From the NCBI GenBank assembly GCA_003117195.1, contig BDSI01000023.1, positions 1,122,391 to 1,186,390 of the forward strand: a DNA stretch of 64,000 bases, given 5' to 3'. Numbering within the stretch: position 1 is the first letter of the stretch; each line of letters opens with the position of its first letter. This document shows, piece by piece, positions 22,068 to 34,963 of the stretch. Made by a program: the position numbers and the translations under genes. The notes beneath the pieces were generated by a model. The model was not told the DNA's origin, ran no database searches, and saw only the letters and a program-made list of their open reading frames with translations. This DNA comes from Eudorina sp. 2006-703-Eu-15. Lineage: Eukaryota; Chlorophyta; Chlorophyceae; Chlamydomonadales; Volvocaceae.

Positions 22068-23774
22068 TCACGCCTTCTTGCCCATGGCCAGAGTGAGCTC
22101 CGCCTCCACCACCAGGTCCTCACCCACGTGTCCGGTGGCCGCAACCTTGACCATGCCGAACCGCTTGTTGTACTTGGTCACCTCAGCGCGCATCATCTGG
22201 AGGAGATGGGAGGGAGGGAGGGTTTGCGCAGGACGCATCAGCGCGCGTATGCGCGATCAGGGGACAACCCGCGGTACAGGACCGACAGGCGGGTCGGGGA
22301 TGATGACATGACGAGGCAGGCAAGACCGAGTTGCATCGGGGAGTTGTAGTCATGGCTCGCATCCCAACACACTGCCGCCTCTTCCTACCCCCCTCCCCGC
22401 CCTTGCGTGCTTCCTTCCGCCCCGTGCCCTCACCCCCGTCCCCCGTCCCCCACCACCCACCAGCACGTCGCCCGGCACCACCGGCTTGCGGAAGCGGCAG
22501 TTCTCGATGCCCGCGAAGAAGAACAGCCCCTTGCCCTCCGTGTCCTCGGGATCCAACATCACGATACCTGCCAGTTGGGCCATGGCCTCAACCTGGAGCA
22601 CACCTGCGGAAACGGTATGGCAGGGTGGGATGGCCAGTTGCCAGGGTGGGGAAAGACCGGCGGTGGGGGGTCGGGGAGGTTGCTGCCTGAAGGGCCGAGG
22701 AGAGAGGGGCCAGATCCAAACAGGTGTACTAGAGTAGGCAACGAAGGGTATAACCAGGTAAAGCTAGGTACCCCGCTGAAGACCCCTCCAGGGCAGCTGA
22801 GGTGCGCGTTAGGCAGGTAGTTCACCTCATTGCGCAGAGCCTTCCGAAAGGTCAAGGAGACGAGATGGCAGTCCCGCGTTACGCGCCCATGGACGACCCA
22901 AGATGCCCAGCGGGCACCAGTTGCTGCGTCGGGAACACAACCAATCCCCCGAGACGTCAAGTTTCGCGGCATTGCTGGGGAGCGCGCTGTCTCGCATCGA
23001 GCTCCCCCGCGTCGAAGCTCACCGGGCATGATGGCCCGCTCCGGGAAGTGGCCCGGGAAGAAGTTGTCGTTGATGGTGATGCACTTGTAGCCCACCGCGT
23101 ACTTCTCCTTCTCCCACTCCACCACACGGTCGACCAGCAGGAAGGGGTACCTGACGGAACCGCGGGCGGGTGGGTGGGCGGGCGGGGGATTAAGGGGCGG
23201 TCGAGAGGTGGCACCCCATGGGACAGGGCAATGCCCGGGCAGTCGGCCCGGGCCGCATCAGCCCAGGCGCTCTTCCTAGAGCGTTCGGATGTGTACCCTG
23301 CAACCATTTTGATCCAGGTGTGACCCGCAGCACTCCTTTTGGCCGTATGATGTGCCGTATTCACGTATCGCAGGTTGAGGTATCCCCGTAGAGCGCTCAA
23401 AACGTCACATCCCGACGCATCACACCGCCCGCATTGCGATTACAATTATCGCTTTGACGTATATGCGCTTGCCGTCGCTGCCATGCATGCCAGGGCACGT
23501 TGATGTAAGCGTTATAACGCTTACGCTTGCACGCTATCGCGAAGTGAGAGCACCTGTGCGGCAGGATCTGCATGATCTGCATGACATCACGGAGAGGCTT
23601 GAAGTTGGGACCGGTCTTCTCGATTGACAGAGCCTTTGGCGCTTCGGGAGCTTGGGCGGCGTCAGCACGAACAACCGGCATCGACCGCGCCGGGCGCACA
23701 GCCACGCATCGCCGGTTGGCTGATTTCTGGTTGCAAATGCGATCAGACTGCAGACTGCGAGACGCCAAAGCCAT
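22068..23774 (-). CDS. FabZ: 3-hydroxyacyl-[acyl-carrier-protein] dehydratase, plastid type
   Basis: Dehydrates 3-hydroxyacyl-ACP to trans-2-enoyl-ACP in the type II fatty-acid synthase cycle, which in algae is in the plastid. Four exons, 23774-23554, 23150-23023, 22603-22461 and 22196-22068, have canonical borders and matching phases and give 206 residues. The first about 50 residues (Ser/Arg/Ala-rich, [11 protein letters not shown] to VRADAAQAP) look like a transit peptide. The hotdog domain follows: [16 protein letters not shown], the catalytic His in [14 protein letters not shown], the catalytic Glu in [12 protein letters not shown], and KPVVPGD. Length and motifs are complete. An upstream in-frame start exists at 23825; the ATG at 23774 is preferred because the transit peptide then begins at MALAS. 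Confidence 0.95.
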
Positions 23775-25469
23775 TTTGCAAGACGTGACGGGTGATAGGT
23801 GGAGCACTATGGCCGGCCTAAGCAAGTCGATTTACAGACGCTCGTTTTCAGTATCAGACTATCTCCCAGCTTGTAATTCATGCCCAATTTTGGGAATCTG
23901 GTCGGGTAGCTCATGTACAAAAGGCCCATGTGACGAGACAATGATTACTCAAGCAGCAATTACCCCATAGCAAGTATGTTGAATTCAGCGTACCCATGCA
24001 ACACTACAAATAAGACATAAGGCCAGACATGCTCCGGCTGCCTTCCATGCGTTCGGCGTCGGAACGTCAAGTATTGCGCAGGGTCTGACCATCGGCACCT
24101 TGCACTTCAAGTTGATTTCGTCGGCCCTCAACGTAAAGTTTCTCACGATGCAAAAATTGTAGCTGGTTCAGCAATTCCATGCAGCGGAGCTACCTCAGAG
24201 GCCGCTCGTTGTTGCAACGATGTACCGGTACAGTCTCGCCGTCAGCGCGTGCGCGCGAGTCCTGGTAAATCACTGATCTTTCAGTCTGAAAGGTAGTCCT
24301 GGATAGCACCATATTACCACGGCTGTGCTCCGTGCGTTCCTGCACTATCATGGAGCGGTTCGTGGCAGTTGATACCGTTGCTTATCGGAGAAACGCTCGT
24401 TCGCCGACACCGCCGCAATAAAGAGCAAGTGACCAGGCCTGAAGTGGCGATACAAAATGTAAAGTCGTCATCCCCTAGGTGATGAAATGGCTTGAGGATC
24501 ACGGCGTCCTTTGTGTTTGCCGAGGCTTGCGCGCTGCCTATGTCACAGCGACATGCGACCAGACTCTAGATGATAGAACCTTACGATTCGCCCCATTCGG
24601 ACGCCAAAACGGATCAAAGCCGCATGTAAAATGGCGGAGCTCAAGAATGCATCATCAATGATGTTACAATGGACCCCGCGGGTCATCGGTGACAGCCGTA
24701 TATAGCCTCCTCGCCACACACTGCTAATGCACGTTGAAGGATTGTACGAACAAACATGTTGCTACTCGCGGCTACCCAACTTGCTCCTACCCAAAATATG
24801 GGACAGCACGCAACCGCTTGTGATGTGGGAACAGCTTTCAGCGCAATGAAGGGTACCGGTACGGGCAGCATGGGACATGCGGGACACTCAGACTTTCCTA
24901 CTGAGCGGGCTGCCAGCAGGGCAGCCAAAACAATATCAAACCAGGGTAGTACAACAGATAACACACGACGAAGTCATAGTAAGAGATGTTTGAAGCTCGC
25001 TGGATGCTATGTAGACCGTGCACCTTGGGAACGACGCCCCCACCTCGCAAATCAGCGCCGCGGGGCCCCCGAGGCACTTCCCTGGAGCAGGTACCGACTC
25101 TTTGGACGAGCCCATCCTGTGCTTCAACCAACTGTACGACGCCAGTCGACAAAGGCCCAGATCTCCGTTACCGCCAAACGGTCAAGAATCGTTGTCCAAA
25201 TACGTGGTAAATATGTAACAAAATATCGCTTCGTCACATCAGCGTACAAGCCGCACATGCCAAGACACTGTCGGAAAGCAATGTGCTCGCTTCCAACGCC
25301 GAGATTGACGTCCTCCTACTTACACAAACCCTCACCTACAGCACTCCGACGGTGCCGTATTGCTCGCTTTGTCAAATTTATTCTCCCCGCATAAACCCCA
25401 ATACGCCGCATACTCAAAGCCCCATCCAACACCGACCAACACGCCACCACCCCAATGTGGCCGGCCCCC
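23775..25469. other. Intergenic region upstream of FabZ and downstream of the hydrolase gene
   Basis: The part next to 23774 should hold the FabZ promoter. No coding exon was recognised; the longest open frames lack motifs. A minus-strand TGTAA (TTACA at 25320-25324) lies about 150 bases past the hydrolase stop and is its likely poly(A) signal. Confidence 0.5.
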
Positions 25470-28400
25470 TTAGCTCTGGGCCTGCCCTGCCTCAGCCACA
25501 GGCAACCGCGCCGCAAACTCCGCCACCAAGCTCACGAATATGTTCGGCAGCTCCTCCTGCGGCATGTGGCCGCATCGATCCAACAGCACCAGTTCACAGC
25601 CCGGCAGCATCCGCGCCAGCCGCTGACTGTTAGACGCCGGCACCAACCTGTCGTACAGCCCGTGAATGATGAGCACCGGCAAGCCCGTCCTTGTCACCAG
25701 AGCTGCAAGACGGGACGCCAAGTCGCCGTCGTCCTCGCCTGGATTGGATGGCTTGGCCGCCGCGACCTCTGCGCCGCCCTTCTCATTGGGATCAGCGGCG
25801 GTGGTGGACGCGGTAATGGCAGTTGACGACTGCTCGCGCACGCCGTCACGGGAGGGCTTCACGGCGGCCGCCGCGGCCGCTTTCGCGTCTGCCGCGGCGG
25901 CCGCAGCCGTGCTGGCCAGCAGCTCGCTGGTGGTGGTGGGCTGCAGGTTCTTGGCAGACTTCTGGAGCAGCTCTCCAAGGGTGGCGCTGCAAGGCGCGGA
26001 CAGGATCCACCGCAGCAAACAGTGACCACCGTGTCGCTGCGCTATATGGGCTCCCTCCCACTCAGTGGGCGCGTTTGCCGCCCAGCACTGATGCCACGTG
26101 CAGTTCTCCAGGTGTCACCACTGAATTTTCCAGGGGATCGTCTAGGGGGTGGAAATCTGTGCTGGATGTGGTTCCTGACCGGTGTTCTACGAACCTCCAT
26201 GCGTGACTTAGCCTGGCTCACATGCGCCTGCCCCCTGTGTGCATGCAGCACCACCGGCTCGCCGAGCGGCCCCACCGCCGGTGGACGAGTTTGTTAACCC
26301 AAATGCCTTCTGTCCCTGGCCTTCGTTCTAACCCCTTAATAAATACAACAAACTAATACAACAGAATCGCTCCCCGACTGAGCGCTCCAGGGATGCTCGA
26401 TGTCGGATTCGGATACGGTTATCGGATGCACATCGCCTCTGTGACACCTCGCGAATTCGTTCCCCCTGGCCACCACTTCATAAGCCACTGCTGCCCAGCC
26501 CCATAAGCCACTGCTGCCCAGCCCCATAAGCCACTGCTGCCCAGCCCCATAAGCCACTGCTGCCCAGCCCCATAAGCCACTGCTGCCCAGCCCCATAAGC
26601 CACTGCTGCCCAGCCCCATAAGCCACTGCTGCCCAGCCCCATAAGCCACTGCTGCCCAGCCCCATAAGCCACTGCTGCCCAGCCCCCACGATGTGCTGGG
26701 CTAGGGACCCATGATGCTTCTCAAACCCTTGCACCCCCCGGTCTGTCACGCACCTGGGTCTGGTCAGTCGCGCCAGCAGGAAGTTGACCATCCCCGCCTC
26801 CCAACCGCTGACCAGCTGGGGCAGCCGGTACGCGTCCACGATGTCCCCCGTGACAGCCCCGGGGTTGTAGTAAGCCTGCTGCAAGCCCTGCAGCAGTGGA
26901 ATTCGGAGGGGAGGGAGGCCGCCATCAATGAGTGAGGGGGGAGCAGTCATCCAAGTGTGAGGGGGGAGCAGTCATCCAAGCGCGAGGCTATCGGGCTGCG
27001 CCCACGACATCATCGATCGGCACATGCCCAAGAATACGGTATAGAAAAGGTATCAAGGTACCGAGACCGGATCGAAAGCCAAGGCCCTCACCTTCATCCA
27101 AAACGTCCGCCGCCGCACCAGCGACCTCAGCAGCAGCGTGATGACGGGCGTCAGGAGCCGCAGCACCGTCAGCAGCGCCAGTGACGCCGCCGCCACCAGC
27201 ACCGACCTGGCGGCGGAGAGAAGCGCGCCCAGACGGGAGACTCTGCCACCTCCCATCACCTTGCCGCCGCCGGTGAAACCACCTCCATCGACGGCTGTGG
27301 GCATCGGCCCCGACGGATACAGTCGTCGAACCTCCGGAGGATCAGTCACATGCGTGCCCGGGGGCTCAAAGCCCAGATGGGCCGCAGCGCGCGCCGTCTC
27401 CGTCCGGCGCTGCTCGGCCTCTGATGCGACTGCAGGCTCCGATGAGCCCCCGGCGGGTGCCCCCGGGAAGCTCCGGGGCGGGCGGTCGGGTGTCAGCTTG
27501 ACGTTCTGATACTCCAACCCGGGCAGGGCAAACACGGCAGGGGCTACCAGCACCAGGCCCGAGATCCCGTCCGGATTCGTGACGGCCTGCGGGAACATCC
27601 ACCCCAACCAAGACACGTGTCGTACAGGTGATGGGAAGCAAGGGAACACAAGTCAAGTTGGCATCGGCTGAGGTTTATCCCGTTTTATTGTTTGGAACTA
27701 CACTTGCCACACAAGCACACATACGTACAAACAAGCACTCATCCTCGTTTGATTCTGTCCCGAGCAGCAGCATCTGTGCCTCACCTCCTGACTGTAAGCA
27801 GCAAACCGAGTCACCCGCACCCAACATTTGCCTCACCTCCAACGACGCGCAGGCCCCGCCCAGCGAGTGGCCGATGAGGATGCGCTGAACTGGCTGCTGG
27901 ATCACTTGACCAGTTGCGCCCTGTTGCTCCTGCTTCTCCTGCTGGTGCTGCTTTCCATCAGATTGTGAGCTGCCCGCAGCACCCGCCTTCGTGGGCCCTA
28001 CAGTCACCACAAGGCCACCGCTGGATCCCTTCGGGTCTCTCGACATCGCAACAGTGGAGGCCAAGCTGCTGCTGTCAGGAGCCGACACTGCCGGGCTGCT
28101 GGCTCCATGGGCAGCCACACACCCCGCAGCGCCCTGACGGTCTGCACGCGGCCCAAACCCCGCCTCGCCTCCCGGCGGCATCAACCCCAACTGCTGCAGC
28201 TCGTAGTCCAGCACGAGGCGGCCCAGGCGGCCGTTGAAGGTCAGAAAGTAGGACGACAGGTCGGACGGCCTGACATGGGAGGAAGCCCAATGTGAGGGCC
28301 AGGGAGGGTCAACGATGCGCCGTGAAGCGGGGGCGCGGTTGGTGCGTCGTGCGGTGCCATTGGCGCAAAATGTGCACAAGACCAAGATTACATCCATCAA

Positions 28401-29884
28401 GCGCCATTTCCGTCAGTCATAACCCGATGTTACTCAACGCTAAGATTTCGTACCATATGTCCATTCCTGGGATGACTTGCCGGCCTCACACGGCCACCTC
28501 GCTTCGAAAACAGACACCCCCACCCCTCTCAATGACCCTTGCACTGCCGAACAGTCTCTGCCCCGCCCATTTGCCGCTGTGTCCCCCACAGTCCCCTAGT
28601 GTGCCGCACCTCTGGGTGAGCCCGAAGCCCGGCATGTCGTGGGCCGTCACCACGCCCCGCAATACCGCCGCCATCTCTTCCTGAACGCGCTTGTAGGAGC
28701 CCAGGTTGGCGCCGAACCCGTGATAGCAGTGCACCGCGGGAACGGGAGCCCGGGCCCCACGCGCCGTCGCGCTGCCAGCGCGTCCCGGTCTGCCGGCCGC
28801 TGCCTCCGACCCGCTTTGGGCACCCAGCATGTCTGCGCGCAACAAGCATGGGTTCATCCCAAGCCTTGCTCACATTTCGCTCATGTCGCACAATCCACCA
28901 GCACTCGCCGTGCCCAGCTTGCCATACGGTTTCGGGCAAACTACATTTCGTTTCTGGAAGACCTACATCTCTTTCCTGTAAGGCGTGTAACTGGTTATCC
29001 GGACCTCTTTGGCGGCATTACCATCCATCTACGAGTGCCGGGTCCCTAAGCGCAGGACGTGAGACCCACCATCATCGCTGTGTGCCAAATCGCCGACCTT
29101 GACTTTGACGTGCACCATCAGCTGTTGCGAACGCGTTTCGGAGTGCCAGCCTCCGCCGGGCTTCGAGGTTGGTCCAGTGCTGATCGGTCGGAAGAAAGAA
29201 TCCCCGTCACCCAGGGCTGCAAACGCCCGCTCGCGCGCCTGCACACGATCGGATAGAAGGGTTCGTCAAAGTGGAGAACTATCGAATGCGCATTAAGGAA
29301 TACAAATTTGCAGCTGTGCAGTAGAGGCCACGCGTGGCCACGCCCTGAAAGCGCAGCCGAGCAGAAATGGCCGATCCCGTCCACGTTTCATGGCAGGGTT
29401 GGGCCCACCCGAGGTGTACCTTGTAGGCCTGCTCGAGCCAAATCGTCCGGGCAAGGGATGCCAGTGCAGCCGCCAGGAGCACGCCGCCCGCAGCTGCTAG
29501 CCATGACCCGCCGTGCAGGGGTCCCGTTGCGACGTACAAGAGAACCACGAACAGGATGGGTGCCAGCACGCAGAGGACCTCACGGAACGGACCCAGCGAC
29601 GGTGCATAGTCCAGGTCAACCGCGAGCTCTTCATCGGAGCCATTGGTGGGTCCGTTGGAGGACCCCAGCTCCCCAGAGACGGACGAAGACGCCGACTTGG
29701 TCAACAGGTGAGGGCCGCGACGAGAGTTTCGATGACGACGAGGAGAATTTGCGACAGAACTGCTGTTCGTGCGCTGACCTTCGGTGGAGCTGCGCGCCTG
29801 CCGAGTTGCCGCACCCTGGCCATTGTACACCGCAACATAGATAGCATAAAACCCAGATCCATCGCCTTCAACAGAGCGGTAAAC
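25470..29884 (-). CDS. Membrane-anchored alpha/beta-hydrolase fold protein
   Basis: Seven phase-consistent exons: 29884-29420, 29238-29070, 28832-28610, 28269-27837, 27586-27092, 26887-26754 and 25986-25470 (811 residues plus an unfound start). Exon 1 has a Ser/Arg-rich segment and two hydrophobic helices (VLCVLAPILFVVLLYV and a WLAAAGGVLLAAALASLA stretch). The hydrolase core follows: oxyanion HGFGANLGSY, nucleophile elbow GHSLGG, LVLVAPAVF, a long cap with a further hydrophobic segment, the acid in VLIIHGLYDRLVP and the base in DRCGHMPQEE. The Ser-Asp-His triad is therefore complete. Such proteins are lipases, esterases or related enzymes; the substrate cannot be told. The cap and a linker rich in Ala/Gln/Gly make it longer than typical members. 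The first exon with the initiating Met is not identified. Confidence 0.82.
26480..26686. repeat. 23-bp minisatellite, nine perfect copies
   Basis: Nine head-to-tail identical copies of a 23-base unit starting ataagccactgctgccc, from 26480 to 26686. It lies in the last intron of the hydrolase gene (26753-25987). Because 23 is not a multiple of three, the long Gly/Trp/Gln frames over it have a 23-residue period and are artefacts. Confidence 0.97.
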
Positions 29885-31533
29885 CTAATATGACACGTGG
29901 CTTGCTACCTTGGCTTCAGATTCCTGGGTGGCGCCGCGATGTTGGAGCCAACGAGTACGCAAGTGAACAGCCGATTGTGCGAGGCGTGGACTGATAGTCC
30001 CCAGGAAAGGGGGACTTTTCAAGCTCCACATCCACATTTAGTGAAGACTAGAATTTAACAAACTCATAGCTTGTTGGGGCCATACAAACAACCATAAGTT
30101 ATAACTTTTTCATCATTATGTGCATCGCAAGTGCACGGAGCCTTGCGACGCAGAGGAAGAACAGGGCTCAAACTTCATCTTGAAGTGATCGGTATGTTTT
30201 ATTCAGGATCTTTGGAACGTGTACGATAATCATTGTCCGTTATCACAGTCACGCGCTGCAATTCCTGTTCTTCTGGCACTTTTGGTATTCCAGTAGTTGT
30301 CCCGAGGCGGGCCGTTTTCGAACCTTACCCCAAGGACGGGCCCTGCCCTGTTAGTCGCGTCGCGCTCGCGGCGGGGAAACCAACGCACGTATTGCACCCA
30401 CACGTACAATTTCACCGACGTGTATTTTGATATATGCCACATGTCTGAACCATTCTATACGAGGCCCTTTCCCGCAATTTCCCCAAAGCGTCGCCCATTA
30501 CTAATCAAAATGGAATTCGAAGCCGAAGCGTCCAGCGCAACGGCGAGACGGGATGTTTCCTATGTCCTTGTTTTAGGCTCGATTAAGCGGAAGGACGGTT
30601 GTGTTCACGTGCACCGGTTACAGCCTGACCTACTCAGGCTACGATGCACAGACGCGCCACCCGCATCGGTTGGCCTGCTTGTGCTGCTTTGCGCTCACAC
30701 GGGCCAACAGAATAATTTGCTGTGTACGCATACAGTCGACTCGGGACCTGCGCACGCCTCTGCCAAACCAGGCAGCCACATGCAGGAAGCGCGCCAGCAA
30801 GGGAGGACGTCAGCTTACAGGCCAGCGCGGCTCACGGGACTTCATCGAAGACTCAAAGCGCAAACGAGGTCCACGGATTCTACCCAGCCATACGTCGCTA
30901 TTGACCACCAGTCCCAACGGTCACTTTATAGGCCAGGCACCTTGTAGGCCACAAGGGCCCACAATCCCGAATGACCCGGACGCCCACAGTCCACTACCCC
31001 CGCGGGGTCCACAACAACACAGTTAATAAACTCCGAACGTTTCCAGCTGTGCGCAATGCCCCAGCATCGCGGTCGCGCCCTGACTTTCTGTGTTCGCGGG
31101 TGTTCGTACGTACGGACATCCCTCGGCCTCGCGCGAGAAATTCCGTACATACTGTGGTCCAAGCGCACCGACGTGCCCGACATGACAAAAAATACACATT
31201 TATGAACACGTACGCTGAAGCACCGAATGGCAACAGCCCTCGCGCCGAGCGGCACATTCTCAGTCGCTCGCATTGGCAACGCCCGCTTACTCGACCGTGC
31301 GTAGGGACCGCGCCCCTACGATGGAGCACCTACCCATGTGGACCCACCCACGACACAATCACCTGGCGTCTCCCGCACCTGCCCTTGTTTGCTGCCCCTG
31401 ACCGCGCCCTTGGGGACTCAACCCGGGCAAACTCCGAGAAACCCCACTCGCTGTCAGCGCCCCCATGCCCACAGCTCATTTCCTTGAGAAACCCTTAATT
31501 CCTCCTACAGGCATATCGCCCATAAATATCACA
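29885..31533. other. Intergenic region between the hydrolase and glycoprotein genes
   Basis: It should contain the missing 5' exon and promoter of the hydrolase gene and the 3' UTR of the glycoprotein gene. A TTACA at 30815-30819 is a possible minus-strand poly(A) signal for the latter. No other gene was recognised. Confidence 0.45.
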
Positions 31534-34500
31534 TCACATCATCCCCCTTAGAAGGAACAGGACCGCCACACCGACAACAGCACTCAGGCGCAAAGGCATC
31601 ACACCTTCCCCGCCCCTGCGACCCGCTGAGTTGGTGGAATCCACGGCAGGGACCAGGGTGGGAGGCGGTGGCGGTGCAGGCAGTGGGGGGGCGCTGCTGC
31701 CGTTCTGGCCGTTGGTCGTGAACTTGCCTGTGGGCGCTTGGTCGGGTTTGGGCGGAGGAGGGCCGGCGGGGCGGGACGCAGAAGTGACACCCAGTGATAC
31801 CGGTGCCACGGCGGTGGGTGGCGGGTTGCGGGGCAGCGGAGACGCGGGTGGAGGTACGTGGGGACCGGGGTAGACGGACGGGCCAGGCTGTACGGCGCCG
31901 TACACGGGAAGTGGTGGTGGAGCATCGTACATGGGCGGGCTTGTCAGCGGGTACCCCAGCACCGCAGCCGGGGGTGGTTCGACGGCAGGTGGTGGTGCAG
32001 GGAATGGATTGCTGTTGCCATCAGTCGGGGGTGGGAGTGGCGAGGAGGGGGGCGACGGCTGACGTTGGATGGAACGTTCTGGGCTGGGCGACGGGCTGGA
32101 AGGTGGTGAGAGGGGCGGTGCGGGGCTTGGCGATGACGCGTTGGGGGCAATTGGGGGTGTGCTCGGAGGCGATGGGCTGGAAGGTGGCAGCTTGGAAGAA
32201 AGGGATGGGCTAGCAGGCGGCGGGCTATCAGTCGGCAGGCTGGCAGGCGGCGGGGTTGAAGGTGATAGGCCGGACGGCGATGGGGCAGAAGGCGGCGGGC
32301 TGGAAGGTGTTGGACTCAGAGGCGAAGGGCTTGAAGGATTTGGCGTGGACGGTGATAGGCTCGAAGGTTGTGGAGAGTCAGGACTGAATCCGTATGGCAT
32401 TGGGGTGACAGCCGATTGGCTGGCAGGCGGCGGGTCGGTGCGAGGTGGGCTGAACGGCGGTGCGCCGGGGGTTGATGGGCTGGGCGGCGAAGTACCTGAA
32501 AACGATGGGCGCGAGAAAGGCGATGGCGGGGGAGGCGATGGCGGGGAAGGCGACGGGTGTGGCGGGGGAGGCGACGCCACGGGTGGCGCAGGGCTTGGCG
32601 CTGGCGAAGCCACCGGCAGCGACATGACGCGCACGGCGGCGCCCATGGCCCTGGTGACCGCCGCCATGGGGACCCTGACGTCCAGGCTCATGGTGGCGGC
32701 GCCTTGCGGCAGGAAGACGGTGGTGCTGGCGGAGGTGACGGCGTCGCCGATGGTCAGTGTCAGACTGATGGACGTGTGCTGCAGCACCACCACTCGGTAC
32801 CAGCCCCGGGGCAGGCGCTGCCCGCGGCTGAAGCGACTGTTGCGCAGCTGCACCCGGAAGCCCGCCGGGTCAGAGAACACCGAGGGCAGGTCGGAGATGT
32901 CCCAGTCGAGTCTGAAATCCAGCAGCTGGTCGGTGCCGATGGAGGTCAGTTGCGGCGCGGCGGTGCACACTGACAGGGTGAGCTGGTCCGCCGCCAGGGG
33001 GCTGTTGGGGATGAGGTGGAGCGGCACGGCGCTGTCACTGGCGCATGCGGACAGCGCCGCCATGTAGTCCAACACCAGGGGTGTGGCGGCGCTGCCGCCG
33101 CCCGACAGCAGGACGGTGAGACCGTCGCCGTCGCTGCCGCTGCTGGCTGTTGCGAAGCGGGCCACGGAGCCCTGGCCCAGCAGCGCCTGGCTGCCGCCAG
33201 GTGACCCAGCCAGCCAGGCCAGGGCCTGTGCGCTGCTGGGGGACGCGGGGCTGAGCAGCAGCGAGTGACGAGCCACGATGTCGCCGGTGGGGGTGGTGGC
33301 CGGGAAGTGGAACGCGCAGCCGCCAACCAGTGAGGAGGGGTCGACAGCTACCGGGGCCAGCCTGGGGACGGTCGCGCTGTACGGCATCCTGATGACAGTC
33401 GCCGCCAGACTGCCGTACGTAACCTGGTACGGAGATGACGCCGCGGCGCAGGCCTCCTGCAGACGTGCCGGCGAAGACGGCGGCGTCGGCAGCACGCGCC
33501 GTACGGTGTATACGGCGGCGGTCTGGTCGCCCATGCCGGCGGGCACATAGAAGACCATGGACGCCAGGGAGATTCTGCTGGCGGAGGGGACGAGGAAGCC
33601 GGTCACCGAGTCGGTGAAGGTGGCCAGCGGGGTGCTGTCGGCCGCCATCAGACGGAGGGAGATCTGCATGGGGCTGACGACGGGTGCTGGTGGGGTGGCC
33701 TTGACCAGGTTGATGTCGTACAACCCCGGGGGCAGCACCAGCCTGAAGGGGGCCATGAGGGCGTAGAAGCCCCCGTTCAAGTTGCCGGGCAGGTTTGCGA
33801 ACGACCAGGACCAGGAGAAGGACAGCCCAAAGTCTGGGTGGTTGTTGGGGGCGGGCACACACAGGCTGTAGCTCGGCGAGGGCTCCTGGCCGCTGTCGGG
33901 AGGCTGCTGGAAGAGCAGCAGCGGTGTGAAGCCGGGGGAGCCGCTGCAGCTGTCGGACACGGTGGCGAACTGAAGGGTGGCGGAACCGCCGCCGTCACCG
34001 CGGGCCGCCGCCGGGAGGAGGAGGGACGCGTTCAGCCAGATACCGGAGGGGTAGTCGGCGGGTAGCAGTTGGACGTCCTGGCCAGCAGCCAGGGTGCGGC
34101 CGCGCTGGGCGTCACAGTCGGCGGTGGGGCAGTATCGCACATGGGCGGTGCTGCGAGGTGGGAGGGGGAGGGAGGGGCGGCAGGAGCGACGACGGTTTGG
34201 CTGCGGTATCAGATCCAGGGACCTCTCCGATCGGAACGATTGGACCCGCATCGTCAGATTGCGTCCACCTTGTAACAGCTACAAAAATCGTCAGAATGTT
34301 TGCATGTTTGTTGCTAATGTAATCGCTACAAAGTATACCCTGTTGATGTTGTCGACATGCAAAGCCAAGGAAAGCGGGTGCCCCCTTCCACCCGCGTGCA
34401 CAACCGCGGTCAGCCGAGGTCAACCGCCACATGGGATACTGTGGGAGCGGTCTTACCCGGGTCCAACGGATTGCAGTCGGAGCTCCATCATGGTTGGGTC

Positions 34501-34963
34501 GCCGCTGGGCGCGATGCGGTAGCTGCAGCTGTCGCCCGGGAGCAGGCTGATGGTGCCAAAGCTGCCGGCTAAAACCTGCGCCATCGAAGGGGTAAAGTAC
34601 AGGGGTTCAGTTCTGCACTGCTTCACAACGAGGAGCACTGTTTATGTGTCTCAAGACTGAGACAGTGCCATTGTACAACGGCAGCGTCAAGACAGCCGGA
34701 AATGAAAAGAAAAGAATGTAAAGAATGTGCACGGCACGGCGCGGGACGCAACGGCACGGCGGGAGGCGGCCGTGCCAGCCGTGCCAAGCTGCCAGGCAAC
34801 CGCCAACGAATGCGAACGATTAAACGGCGCTGACCGAGCTCACCTGCGCAGCGGAGGCAGACACAGAGTCGCAGCCAGCAGCTTCGAAGTACTGGGAGGT
34901 CGCCATCGAGATGTATGGCAGGACAGAAGCCAGTGCGAGAACTGAAAGCTGGTGACGTCGCAT
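31534..34963 (-). CDS. Secreted proline-rich (hydroxyproline-rich glycoprotein type) wall/ECM protein, paralogue 2
   Basis: Three exons, 34963-34844, 34575-34457 and 34150-31534, give 951 residues. Exon 1 is a 40-residue signal-peptide exon (MRRHQLSVLALASVLPY). Exon 2 is 119 bases, exactly the length and phase of exon 2 in the 3.6-6.7 kb gene, and encodes a CUB-like segment with LPGDSCSYRI. Exon 3 starts after a strong pyrimidine tract, with CPTADCD, and carries two globular domains (about 80-290 and 300-590), then some 320 residues rich in SPSPP, SPPP and PSTP, and a hydrophobic end (SAVVGVAVLFLL) like a GPI signal. It is likely a wall or matrix protein. The upstream in-frame codons before 34150 are intronic, so the long uninterrupted frame overstates the exon. 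Confidence 0.82.

Noticed and set aside
26336..26950. Gly/Trp/Gln-rich repeat protein
   Set aside because: Produced by the 23-bp minisatellite; its only real coding part is the 26754-26887 exon of the hydrolase gene.
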